Positions 20,242-27,261 of a stretch of DNA of 27,273 bases are shown piece by piece. The position numbers were made by a program, and so were the translations under genes. The DNA lies in IMG/VR virus record IMGVR_UViG_3300009636_000030, positions 1-27,273 of that record, one strand, 5' to 3'. Below the pieces are notes generated by a model. It did no database searches. It was not told where the DNA came from and saw only the letters and a program-made list of their open reading frames with translations. The stretch is from a virus. The stretch's first letter is position 1. Every line of letters begins with the position of its first letter.

Positions 20242-22901
20242 GCTCCAAAATCAAAAAACTGACTTGCTGTTTTCATCGCTGGATTTGGAAATGTCCACTT
20301 GAACACATCATAAATTCCATCGTTTTTGCCGTTTGCAAATTTTGATTTTAATTCTTGCTCGAACATCTTTTTTCTGTCCACCAACTGATTTACAAGGTCT
20401 ATTATTTCATCAGGGTCGTTTCCATCACCTTTTAATGCCAAAGCATCAAGACCGTATTGGTTGGTTTGTAAATATACCCATTTGATTTTTTGGCCGTGAT
20501 GAATGGGTTCAAAATCTCTTTCCAATCCCAATTTAATCAACAAATCATTATACGCTAACGCGGCTTTGGCTTGAGCGGGAGTGGCCAATTCAAAATGAAA
20601 TGGCAACCGACTGTCGGGGTTATAATTTTTGGTTCCGTCCTGACTTATAAATTTTACGGAAGTGTTCTTTGCTATATCAAGAACATCAAAAGTCTTCATA
20701 TCTTCCCTAAATTTGAGAATCATGTCATCCAATTCTTTTTTGGGAACATCGGTCAATAATTTTCTCAAAAAAGAATCCATAAACTTGCGAAATGAAGCTG
20801 GAAATGATGAACGCACCACGTCAATGCCCTTTACTTCCAACCTTGGTTGTTTCAATAAGGCACCTTCTTCATGAATAATCCACTGTGCATATCGTTTCTT
20901 AGCCAGCCAAAACGACGATTTACTGATAACTTCCTGTTTAGCATCAAACGTGTGTTTATTCAAATTGAAAAAACGTTTAGCCATGACGTTATAGAACTGA
21001 TTCACATAGCTCTGAACTTCGGTGGTGACGCTCATGATGGCTTTTGTCATGTCATCCTCATTATTCAAATCTATGTTTGGAAATCTCTTCTTGATAATGG
21101 GAATTGAATCAACAAAACACGAATCGGTATCACTATAAATCACCCAATCACCATCTTCAGCGGTGTCCAAAGCTTGTTTGTAATAAACATTTATTGCTTT
21201 TGCGGTAGTCTTGATGATATCCACACCGGTTGTAGTGACCGCTTCAGCATTATCCACATCATAGAAACGAAACACAGGCAATCCCAAAACTCCATAAAAT
21301 GAATTAAGCAAGATTTTCCAAACCGCTTGTCGTTGATTGTAGAAATTATATTGCTCCATGTCACCTGCCTTTTTGAATTCGGCAGCCTTCTTTCTCATGT
21401 CTTTGCGTTGTTTAAACCACAAATCCAACAATATTGGTATCACACCCCTTTTATCCTGCCTATAAAGCACCCCATTGGAAGATAACGAATAATTACATTT
21501 TTCAATCCATTCTCCAAATTCTTGTGGTGTATAATCAGCCTGACCCACCCGATAATTTGTCAATTCACCCTTTACGTGGGATTCAACCGAATAATTTTCC
21601 AGCTTACCCACCTTTGTTTCAGGTGATATATTCAAAGAAATGATGATATTGGGATACATGGAAGTTAAATCAAGGTCAAAGACCCAATTATACCTTCCCG
21701 GCACGGGTTCTTTTACAAAAGCACCCGAAAAGCCTTCTTCTCCTTCTTCCAATCTGTCTTCATAATCCTGTCTTCCCTGTGAAGGTTTGTTTGGCGCAAT
21801 CAAACCACCATTGCGTTTCAAATAAATCAGTGTGGCGCCATCGAGATATCTTGATGACATATGAAAGTTATCGTAAGGAACATGGCCGACATGGCAAATG
21901 TTTCTAGCCAAATCAATAAATTTAAGTTTTCTGTCCAACGCTACAACAATTTTAACGTCGGTCATGTTATATTCCAAAAACTTATTGATGTCTGCTTTAT
22001 ACAGGTCATTTAAATTACCGTGATACTGAATTTTACCTATACCTACCGTCTTTTGACCTATCGGACCAAGAGCATAAGTGGGTTCCATTTTTCCTGAGAA
22101 TTTTTTGTATAACAAAATGTAATCAAGAACGGATATGCCACCCACGGTTAATTTTTTACTAAAACCGTTTACGTAGGCTGCACCGATGGGTGACAAGCAC
22201 TTGGCCGCTTTTGCACCAAGACAATTTTTCAAACGAAGATAAAGATAAGGCATGTCAAAATAATCAACATTCCAACCTGTAACGATTGTGAACGCACACT
22301 CTTGCCATTTATCCATGAAACTTATCAAAAGATTGTCTTCATCGTCAAACGACCTTGTAACAATTTTTACCTTCTGTCTTTCTTCATCAGTGGTAATCTT
22401 CCAATCCTTTGGCAACCAAGGTTCAACTTCCTCTTCCTTGGAATCTATTTTATGGTCTTTATCAAGAATAAACACATAACAGGTCTTGGTCAAATAATCA
22501 AATAATGAAATGCCTGTAATTTCCTTGTTGGCCGTTTCCATGTTGGGAAACCCACCTTCGGTGGACACTTCAATATCAATAACTCCGACCTTATGTCCTT
22601 TGGATGGTTCGTCCGAATCCACATAGGTATCCATAAGAACTCTCGTTTCGGCTGGAACATCGGATTCAAACAATTCGGGGTCATTATCATTATAGTTGAA
22701 TACTTTTACAAGTTCGTCGCCGTAAAGTGAACGTTCCGGTCCACCTACCTTTTTCTTGTATGCATATTTTGGATAATCAAATGAGGTATAACCTTTTTCG
22801 TCATCCCAAAGATGAACAACCCAATCCTTTTTATTTATGTATATATTCTGGTAAATAAAATCCCATCCTTCTTTCTTTTCTTGTGTTTCTTGTTTTTCTT
22901 T
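20238..22901 (-). CDS. 43: Family B DNA polymerase (T4 gp43-like), N-terminal frame without a canonical start
   Basis: Replicative polymerase with 3'-5' exonuclease. Numbering from TTG 22673: Exo I VIDIEVSTE (D33, E35), Exo II TGWNVDYFD (~132-140), Exo III YNMTD (235-239), motif A DLTSMYP (335-341), motif B KILLNSFYG (453-461), motif C YSDTDS (513-518). The first ATG/GTG/TTG in frame is that TTG, but the frame is open to TAA 22904-22902. The extra 76 codons (for example WVVHLWDDEKGYTSFDYPKY) align with the gp43-type N-terminal domain, so they are coding. They begin in a Lys/Glu-rich stretch with no start codon. An ATG at 22930, overlapping the upstream stop as ATGA, opens the frame from which a -1 shift at 22892-22903 would enter the polymerase frame. 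Alternatives are an AUU start at 22856 after AAGGA, or a sequence error. Confidence 0.93.
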   Translation of the reverse strand, partial: KEKQETQEKKEGWDFIYQNIYINKKDWVVHLWDDEKGYTSFDYPKYAYKKKVGGPERSLYGDELVKVFNYNDNDPELFESDVPAETRVLMDTYVDSDEPSKGHKVGVIDIEVSTEGGFPNMETANKEITGISLFDYLTKTCYVFILDKDHKIDSKEEEVEPWLPKDWKITTDEERQKVKIVTRSFDDEDNLLISFMDKWQECAFTIVTGWNVDYFDMPYLYLRLKNCLGAKAAKCLSPIGAAYVNGFSKKLTVGGISVLDYILLYKKFSGKMEPTYALGPIGQKTVGIGKIQYHGNLNDLYKADINKFLEYNMTDVKIVVALDRKLKFIDLARNICHVGHVPYDNFHMSSRYLDGATLIYLKRNGGLIAPNKPSQGRQDYEDRLEEGEEGFSGAFVKEPVPGRYNWVFDLDLTSMYPNIIISLNISPETKVGKLENYSVESHVKGELTNYRVGQADYTPQEFGEWIEKCNYSLSSNGVLYRQDKRGVIPILLDLWFKQRKDMRKKAAEFKKAGDMEQYNFYNQRQAVWKILLNSFYGVLGLPVFRFYDVDNAEAVTTTGVDIIKTTAKAINVYYKQALDTAEDGDWVIYSDTDSCFVDSIPIIKKRFPNIDLNNEDDMTKAIMSVTTEVQSYVNQFYNVMAKRFFNLNKHTFDAKQEVISKSSFWLAKKRYAQWIIHEEGALLKQPRLEVKGIDVVRSSFPASFRKFMDSFLRKLLTDVPKKELDDMILKFREDMKTFDVLDIAKNTSVKFISQDGTKNYNPDSRLPFHFELATPAQAKAALAYNDLLIKLGLERDFEPIHHGQKIKWVYLQTNQYGLDALALKGDGNDPDEIIDLVNQLVDRKKMFEQELKSKFANGKNDGIYDVFKWTFPNPAMKTASQFFDFGA

Positions 22902-22930
22902 TTATCAACCACCAATATTCTTTTTTTCAT
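22835..22930 (-). CDS. Lys-rich leader frame overlapping the polymerase 5' end
   Basis: A 31-codon frame starts at ATG 22930, coupled to the upstream gene by ATGA, and ends at TAA 22837-22835. It begins MKKRILVVDKKKNKKHKK. It is either the true N-terminus of the polymerase joined by a -1 shift, or a leader peptide, or the 5' end of a gene split by an indel. The A-rich run TAAAAAGAAAAAC (22904-22892) holds imperfect slippery sites (T AAA AAG, G AAA AAC). Confidence 0.4.
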   Translation of the reverse strand: MKKRILVVDKKKNKKHKKRKKDGILFTRIYT

Positions 22931-23241
22931 AATTCATTCAAATATTTTACAACTTCTTCGCCCAATTCTGCTAAATCTTTTCCTTCGTGAAAATATTCAT
23001 CAAACAAAATAACAAAACCCTGTTCATTGAATTGTTTATATGATGGTAAATCAACATGTGCTGAATTGTCATGAAAATCATCTTCATCACCTAATTCAAA
23101 ATATACACTTCCGTTTTTTCTGAATTGACAGATAAATTGCCACTGTCCCAATTCTTGTTTTTTTGGAAATTTCCAAACAAATTCAATATATTCAGAATGA
23201 AAACTCTGATTGGATAAAAATTGGTTTTGAGGTATGTTCAT
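22927..23241 (-). CDS. Hypothetical protein upstream of DNA polymerase
   Basis: A 104-aa acidic protein starting MNIPQNQFLSNQ. It has beta-like segments (QWQFICQFRKNGSVYFELGD) and an acidic helical end (GEEVVKYLNEL). Its TGA overlaps ATG 22930. Its own start lies 50 nt inside the preceding gene. No family is recognised. Confidence 0.6.
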   Translation of the reverse strand: MNIPQNQFLSNQSFHSEYIEFVWKFPKKQELGQWQFICQFRKNGSVYFELGDEDDFHDNSAHVDLPSYKQFNEQGFVILFDEYFHEGKDLAELGEEVVKYLNEL

Positions 23242-23491
23242 AATCTTTTGCCTCTTCGGTTGCGGTTTTATTTAATTTGGTCATCAAATTTTTGAATACA
23301 ACTTGTCCTTCGGGCGTCAATTTTGATTCATGTTTGGAAAGTTTCTGTAAAAGAACCTCATGCTTGAACCACAAAAGTTCTTTGAAACCTATATCTGTTT
23401 TTGGATTGGTCAATGGTTCCATTACATTGACCACATAAAGAAGAAGTTGAAGCTCTTCCTGCGTTAATGATTGAAGTTGACTAATTCTCAT
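23192..23491 (-). CDS. Hypothetical helical protein, first gene of the polymerase transcript
   Basis: A 99-aa protein from ATG 23491. An in-frame TTG at 23497 would fall inside the likely transcription start region and is rejected. The sequence is helical and Leu/Gln-rich (ISQLQSLTQEELQLLLYVVN), with a Lys-rich middle and a polar C-terminus that overlaps the next gene by 50 nt. It lies 8 nt after a TATAAT box, so it is probably an early gene read from a leaderless message. Confidence 0.6.
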   Translation of the reverse strand: MRISQLQSLTQEELQLLLYVVNVMEPLTNPKTDIGFKELLWFKHEVLLQKLSKHESKLTPEGQVVFKNLMTKLNKTATEEAKDYEHTSKPIFIQSEFSF

Positions 23492-23499
23492 CGTCAATG

Positions 23500-23527
23500 A
23501 TTATACTCCGCCGCAAAAAGAAGTCAA
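23500..23527 (-). promoter_or_regulatory. Strong sigma70-like promoter for the polymerase transcript
   Basis: On the minus strand TTGACT (23527-23522), a 16-nt spacer and TATAAT (23505-23500) precede ATG 23491 by 8 nt. Its hexamers and spacer length are identical to those of the vWA promoter. Confidence 0.8.
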
Positions 23528-23558
23528 TTTATAATATTCGTGTCATTTTCTTTGGTTC

Positions 23559-23566
23559 TATAAATA
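23559..23566 (+). promoter_or_regulatory. TATAAATA octamer in the divergent region
   Basis: TATAAATA is the T4 late promoter consensus and points toward the nuclease gene 36 nt downstream. It directly precedes the TTGACA of the sigma70-like promoter, so the gene could be read both early and late. The orientation is uncertain because the same octamer occurs in reverse sense before leftward genes. Confidence 0.35.
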
Positions 23567-23567
23567 T

Positions 23568-23596
23568 TTGACAGATTATGCAAACACTGATAAAGT
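23568..23596 (+). promoter_or_regulatory. Sigma70-like promoter for the nuclease gene, near-leaderless
   Basis: TTGACA (23568-23573), a 17-nt spacer and TAAAGT (23591-23596) are followed by 6 nt and ATG 23603. It is divergent from the polymerase promoter in a 111-nt intergenic region. Confidence 0.7.
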
Positions 23597-23602
23597 AAAT
23601 TA

Positions 23603-24511
23603 ATGGAAAAAAATTTAACACCAACCAATGGCAAAAAACGGGTCAGTTTTTCCCAATTCTCCAATTGGTTTAATTGCCGACATAGATGGTATCTTGACCA
23701 TGTAAAAGGACTACGCGAATTTGAGGATAATGTCAATACATGTTTTGGTACAGCCATGCACGAAGCCGTTCAACTTTATATTGAGACTTTGTATAAAAAA
23801 TCTGCAAAAGAAGCTGACACGCATAACCTTTATGAAGTATTCAAAACTGCTTTTGATAGAGAATTAAAAAACACAAAGGTTGTGGTTGAACCAAAAGACT
23901 ACAAGGACTATTGTGACGATGGTGACAACATTATTGTTGCATTCACCAATGTAACCAATCGTATCAAGCATTTTCCATCAGGCAAATATGAATTCATTTC
24001 CATTGAAGATGAAATCATCATGCCCATCAAAAACGATGTGGAATTTGTTTGTTACCTTGATGTGGTATTGAGAGAAAAGGCAACAGGCAGATACAAAATC
24101 ATTGATATCAAAACGTCCACCAGCGGCTGGAATCACTATCAAAGGGATGATGAAGCTAAAATCTCTCAAATTCTTCTCTATAAAGCATTTTTTAGTAGAA
24201 AATACAATGTTGATATTGACATGATTGACGTTGAATTTTTCATTTTAAGAAGAAAACTTTGGGAAAATTATGCTTATCCTCAAAGTCGAATTCAGACCTT
24301 CGTTCCAAAGAATAATCAGCGAGCGGTAGCGGGAGCCCTGAATAACTTCTCCGAATTTGTTACGGAATGTTTCACACCCAATGGCAAGTTTGTAGAAGAT
24401 GCCAAAATTTATCTTAAAAATCCCGGTAAAGGAAAGAAAAATTGTCGTTATTGCCCACACAAAGGCAAAAATTGTGATGCGGTTTCAGATATTCCAAAAG
24501 ATGAGTTATGA
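23603..24511 (+). CDS. PD-(D/E)XK nuclease with Fe-S-type cysteines (Cas4/RecB-like)
   Basis: A 302-aa protein of the PDDEXK_1/Cas4/AddB-type nuclease group. Residues 15-31 (SFSQFSNWFNCRHRWYL) carry C25. FGTAMHEA has the H53/E54 motif. YLDVVLRE gives D153, IIDIKTST gives D168 and K170, and QILLYK (Q189, Y193) is the QxxxY motif. C281, C284 and C291 near the end complete, with C25, the four cysteines of an iron-sulfur cluster. It should cut or resect single-stranded DNA ends and fits phage recombination, repair or host-DNA degradation. No helicase is fused. It starts the rightward block under its own promoter and is coupled to the next gene by ATGA. Confidence 0.85.
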   Translation: MEKNLTPTNGKKRVSFSQFSNWFNCRHRWYLDHVKGLREFEDNVNTCFGTAMHEAVQLYIETLYKKSAKEADTHNLYEVFKTAFDRELKNTKVVVEPKDYKDYCDDGDNIIVAFTNVTNRIKHFPSGKYEFISIEDEIIMPIKNDVEFVCYLDVVLREKATGRYKIIDIKTSTSGWNHYQRDDEAKISQILLYKAFFSRKYNVDIDMIDVEFFILRRKLWENYAYPQSRIQTFVPKNNQRAVAGALNNFSEFVTECFTPNGKFVEDAKIYLKNPGKGKKNCRYCPHKGKNCDAVSDIPKDEL

Positions 24512-24747
24512 AATTTGAAACAAAATATGATGTAAATGAAATCCTTTGGCATATGCGTGATGGTAAAATCATACCAATGAAAATTACTGACATACAAATT
24601 CATTTTGACCCCGATTCAAAATACGAAAAACTGTCTATTCTTTATGGAACAGACGATTATTGCGCTATTTATGAATCACAAGAAGGAAAAACGTGGTGGA
24701 AAACCCGCGAACAACTTGTAAATTATATTTTGAATCCACCATCTTAA
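24508..24747 (+). CDS. Conserved-looking hypothetical protein
   Basis: A 79-aa protein starting MKFETKYDVNEILWHMRDGK, with two beta segments and a C-terminal EGKTWWKTREQLVNYIL. The shape suggests a small beta-barrel-like or DNA-end-binding accessory, but no family is certain. It overlaps the nuclease stop by ATGA, so translation of the two is coupled and they may act together. Confidence 0.6.
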   Translation: MKFETKYDVNEILWHMRDGKIIPMKITDIQIHFDPDSKYEKLSILYGTDDYCAIYESQEGKTWWKTREQLVNYILNPPS

Positions 24748-24755
24748 TATAAATA
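24748..24755 (+). promoter_or_regulatory. T4-type late box TATAAATA before the RHH and tail genes
   Basis: TATAAATA starts directly after the stop codon of the preceding gene and points toward the RHH, tail-tube-like and glycosyltransferase genes. It stands 55 nt before ATG 24811, leaving a ~50-nt leader that contains the hairpin at 24785-24806. Confidence 0.45.
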
Positions 24756-24784
24756 ACATTTTTCTCAATCTACTTCATATATAA

Positions 24785-24806
24785 ACATGTAAACACTTTT
24801 ACATGT
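24785..24806 (+). promoter_or_regulatory. Perfect inverted repeat before the RHH gene start
   Basis: ACATGTAAA and TTTACATGT (9 bp, 4-nt loop CACT) end 4 nt before ATG 24811. Beyond one A-A mismatch, pairing can continue outward to include the ATG itself (24778-24783 with 24808-24813). It may be the operator of the RHH protein, or an RNA hairpin that hides the start codon. Confidence 0.6.
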
Positions 24807-24810
24807 ATAT

Positions 24811-25026
24811 ATGAAAACAAAAACAGCTACTACGGTAAAGATTGAAAAAAGCCTTTATGATAATTTTAAGATATTAGGCATTCAAAACAATCTTACTCTT
24901 CAAACATTCGTTGAAAAGTGCGTCAACCTTTATGTTGGTGACACTTCTTCTAGTTCCTCATTCAGAACTCTTGTGAACAATTTCGTTGTCCCTGTTCTAA
25001 GCGAAACCGGTTCATTCGGTTCTTAA
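24811..25026 (+). CDS. Ribbon-helix-helix (RHH)-like small DNA-binding protein
   Basis: A 71-aa protein. Residues 6-43 have the RHH pattern: a short beta strand ATTVKIEKSLYDNFKILG, a turn (IQNNLT) and a second helix LQTFVEKCVNLYV. The C-terminal ~28 residues are Ser-rich and then hydrophobic (SSSSSFRTLVNNFVVPVL). RHH dimers bind short repeats in DNA, and the perfect palindrome just upstream of its own ATG is the obvious target, suggesting autoregulation. It could also control the tail-tube and glycosyltransferase genes that follow. The start is fixed by the stem-loop and the next in-frame Met being absent. Confidence 0.6.
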   Translation: MKTKTATTVKIEKSLYDNFKILGIQNNLTLQTFVEKCVNLYVGDTSSSSSFRTLVNNFVVPVLSETGSFGS

Positions 25027-25039
25027 CTTCTGTTGTTCT

Positions 25040-25558
25040 ATGAAAAGCAAGAAACATAAAACCACACCTGAATCTCATATTAAAAGACAGTACCACTATA
25101 AAGTGGGTACAAAAAGAAAAACTATTAATATGACCGTCTCTAAAAAAGATAAATTTACAGCATATGAACCCAAAACAGAAAATCGATTTATCGCTTCTAT
25201 CAAAAATAAAAAAGGTGAAATCGTAATTCCTTCTTATGTTATCAATGCAATAGATAGACCAAAACTTAGTATAAATTCTATTGGGGAAGTTGAATACGGT
25301 GCCCTTAGTATAATGTGTTATGACCCAATTGACCCAAGTACGACACATGCTATAATGAAGGCTATCACAACAAAAAACACTACATGGGATATAACTCTGA
25401 AAATTCTTGGACCAGTTGGAAATGTCGTAGAAGAATGGGAAATATCTGATGCATCATTGGATGACGTTGATTGTAGTAATTTTGATTGGCAAAACACCGG
25501 AGACCCAGCCTATGTTCACTTGATAGTCAAACCGAAGAAAATTGTTTTAAAAAATTAA
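25040..25558 (+). CDS. Probable tail tube protein (T4 gp19-like)
   Basis: A 172-aa protein that reads like T4-type tail tube subunits. After a basic leader come YEPKTENRFIASI, a PSYVINAIDRPKLS segment, IMCYDPIDPSTTHAIMKAI, WDITLKILGPVGNVVEEWEI, and ASLDDVDCSNFDW followed by a closing beta strand (VHLIVKPKKIVL). Length is close to gp19 (163 aa). The subunit would stack in hexamers to form the inner tail tube. The call rests on pattern memory and not on any single diagnostic residue. It lies between the RHH gene (13-nt gap) and the glycosyltransferase (3-nt gap). Confidence 0.55.
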   Translation: MKSKKHKTTPESHIKRQYHYKVGTKRKTINMTVSKKDKFTAYEPKTENRFIASIKNKKGEIVIPSYVINAIDRPKLSINSIGEVEYGALSIMCYDPIDPSTTHAIMKAITTKNTTWDITLKILGPVGNVVEEWEISDASLDDVDCSNFDWQNTGDPAYVHLIVKPKKIVLKN

Positions 25559-25561
25559 GTT

Positions 25562-27064
25562 ATGGATACTACAGCAATTAACAAAAAACCAAAAGGTTTA
25601 TTACTATCAGACGACTTAAGAATGCATTCAGGAGTCGCTACAATGAGTAGAGAACTCGTTTTGGGAACAGTCAAGGCTTATGATTGGGTTCAGATTGCCG
25701 GTGCAATTCAACATCCTGAAAAAGGCAAAGTAATCAACATGGATGCGGCTACTGCGCAAATGACAGGCGTTAAAGACGCACACGTTACAATTTATCCTGT
25801 TGATGGTTATGGGAATGAGGAACTTTTGTTTGCTATTATGGATAGAGAAAAACCCGATTTCATTATGCATTTCACAGATCCAAGATTTTGGGGGTGGTTA
25901 TATTCCCTAGAAAGGCAAATCAGGTCCAAAATACCACTCACATATTACAACATTTGGGACGATGTACCATATCCGATGTATAACAGGCCATATTATGAAT
26001 CCTGTGATTTATTGATGTCAATCAGCAAACAAACCTATAATATAAACAAATGGGTATTGGGTCCTGATAAAATTTCCACCATAGATTCTCCAAATACCGA
26101 TGGAAGAGCCGTATTGCATTACGTTCCGCATGGAATTAATAAGACCATTTTTTATCCCATTCCCGACGACGATGCCAATTTAAAGAAAAGAAAAAAAGAA
26201 ATTTTCAACAACAAGAATTATGATTTTGTAATCTTTTACAATTCACGCAATGTTCAGAGAAAAAGAACCAGCAATATTATGTTGGCCTACAAAGCCCTTT
26301 GTGACAATCTCACACCTGAGGAAGCGGCAAAATGTGTATTGGTATTACACACCGAAGTCCGTCAGGATGCTGGAACAGATTTGATTGCAGTCAAGGAAGC
26401 GTTTTGTCCAAATTATGACGTTATCTTTTCCACATCAAAATATTCACCACAAGATATGAACCTGTTGTATAACATGGCTGACGTTACCATTAACATATCA
26501 TCCAATGAAGGATTTGGTCTTTCAACGGCTGAATCACTCATGAGTGGGACGCCCATTATCGTAGCGGTGACGGGTGGCTTGCAGGATCAAATTGGGCAAA
26601 CAAAGGACGATGGTTCGCCCATTGAATTTGATTTAAACTTCGGGTCAAATAATGTAGGAAAGTATAAGAAGCATGGTGTTTGGGCGTATCCTGTTTATCC
26701 GCCAGTACAATGTATCCAAGGTTCCATACCAACGCCATATATTTTTGATGATATGACACGTTGGGAAGATGCAGCCGAAGGCTTGATGTATTGGTATCTA
26801 GCCGGTCCTAAAAAAAGAGAATGGTGTGGTCAGCAAGGAAGAGAATGGGCATTGAAGGAAGGAGGTATCAATGCTGAAAACATGTGCGACCAATTTATCA
26901 AATGTATGAACTATACATTGGATAATTTTAAACCAGTAAAACCTTTCAGTATTTTCACCGAAAAGGATTATGTGGGCAACTTGATGCCGGGTGGTATGGG
27001 GTTTGAAATTCCAAAATTTGATAAAGATAAAATCAAACAAGAAATAGAAAAGATAAATATATGA
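25562..27064 (+). CDS. Glycosyltransferase, GT-B fold (GT4/group 1)
   Basis: A 500-aa GT-B enzyme. The N-terminal lobe starts LLLSDDLRMHSGVATMSREL, the GxA(x)MSRE pattern of the acceptor side. VPHGINKTIFYP (~195) is the hinge-like His-Gly motif. The C-terminal donor lobe has FYNSRNVQRKR and SSNEGFGLSTAESLMSGTPI, with the E-x7-E nucleotide-sugar motif. A ~100-residue insert-rich tail follows (EKDYVGNLMPGGMGFEI). It transfers a sugar from a nucleotide donor. The gmd gene in the same window could feed a GDP-deoxysugar, and the acceptor (tail protein, DNA base or host glycan) is unknown. No signal peptide or membrane segment is visible, so it acts in the cytoplasm. Confidence 0.85.
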   Translation: MDTTAINKKPKGLLLSDDLRMHSGVATMSRELVLGTVKAYDWVQIAGAIQHPEKGKVINMDAATAQMTGVKDAHVTIYPVDGYGNEELLFAIMDREKPDFIMHFTDPRFWGWLYSLERQIRSKIPLTYYNIWDDVPYPMYNRPYYESCDLLMSISKQTYNINKWVLGPDKISTIDSPNTDGRAVLHYVPHGINKTIFYPIPDDDANLKKRKKEIFNNKNYDFVIFYNSRNVQRKRTSNIMLAYKALCDNLTPEEAAKCVLVLHTEVRQDAGTDLIAVKEAFCPNYDVIFSTSKYSPQDMNLLYNMADVTINISSNEGFGLSTAESLMSGTPIIVAVTGGLQDQIGQTKDDGSPIEFDLNFGSNNVGKYKKHGVWAYPVYPPVQCIQGSIPTPYIFDDMTRWEDAAEGLMYWYLAGPKKREWCGQQGREWALKEGGINAENMCDQFIKCMNYTLDNFKPVKPFSIFTEKDYVGNLMPGGMGFEIPKFDKDKIKQEIEKINI

Positions 27065-27261
27065 AAAAATCAAAATCAAAATCTATTTTGTTTATAGGTC
27101 TTGACAGCACTCGCTTCAAAAAAGAAGAAGATTATAAAAAATATGCTGATAAGATTAATGAACAGTTTAGAGAAGGTACGGGAATTATCGACGAAAAATT
27201 ACCTATTGTAGTTTATGATAAGTCATCCACAAGTATAGACCTTTTAGAAATAAAATTATGA
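27061..27261 (+). CDS. Hypothetical protein, 66 aa
   Basis: A 66-aa basic protein starting MKKSKSKSILFIGLDSTRFK. Its ATG overlaps the glycosyltransferase TGA (ATGA). A hydrophobic strand follows a Lys/Ser-rich start, then charged helices and a DKSSTSIDLLEIKL end. It is probably co-translated with the glycosyltransferase. No family is recognised. Confidence 0.55.
   Translation: MKKSKSKSILFIGLDSTRFKKEEDYKKYADKINEQFREGTGIIDEKLPIVVYDKSSTSIDLLEIKL

Noticed and set aside
20238-22673. An intein or intron in the DNA polymerase
   Set aside because: All exonuclease and polymerase motifs follow one another at normal distances with no insert. Only the 5' end is anomalous.
23524-23757. Leftward 77-codon frame across the divergent promoter region
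   Set aside because: It would cover both promoters and the start of the nuclease gene. No conserved-looking sequence is present.
24962-25348. Leftward 128-codon Phe/Cys-rich frame
   Set aside because: Antisense to the tail-tube-like gene. The Phe/Ile/Cys-rich composition results from reading A-rich coding sequence backwards.
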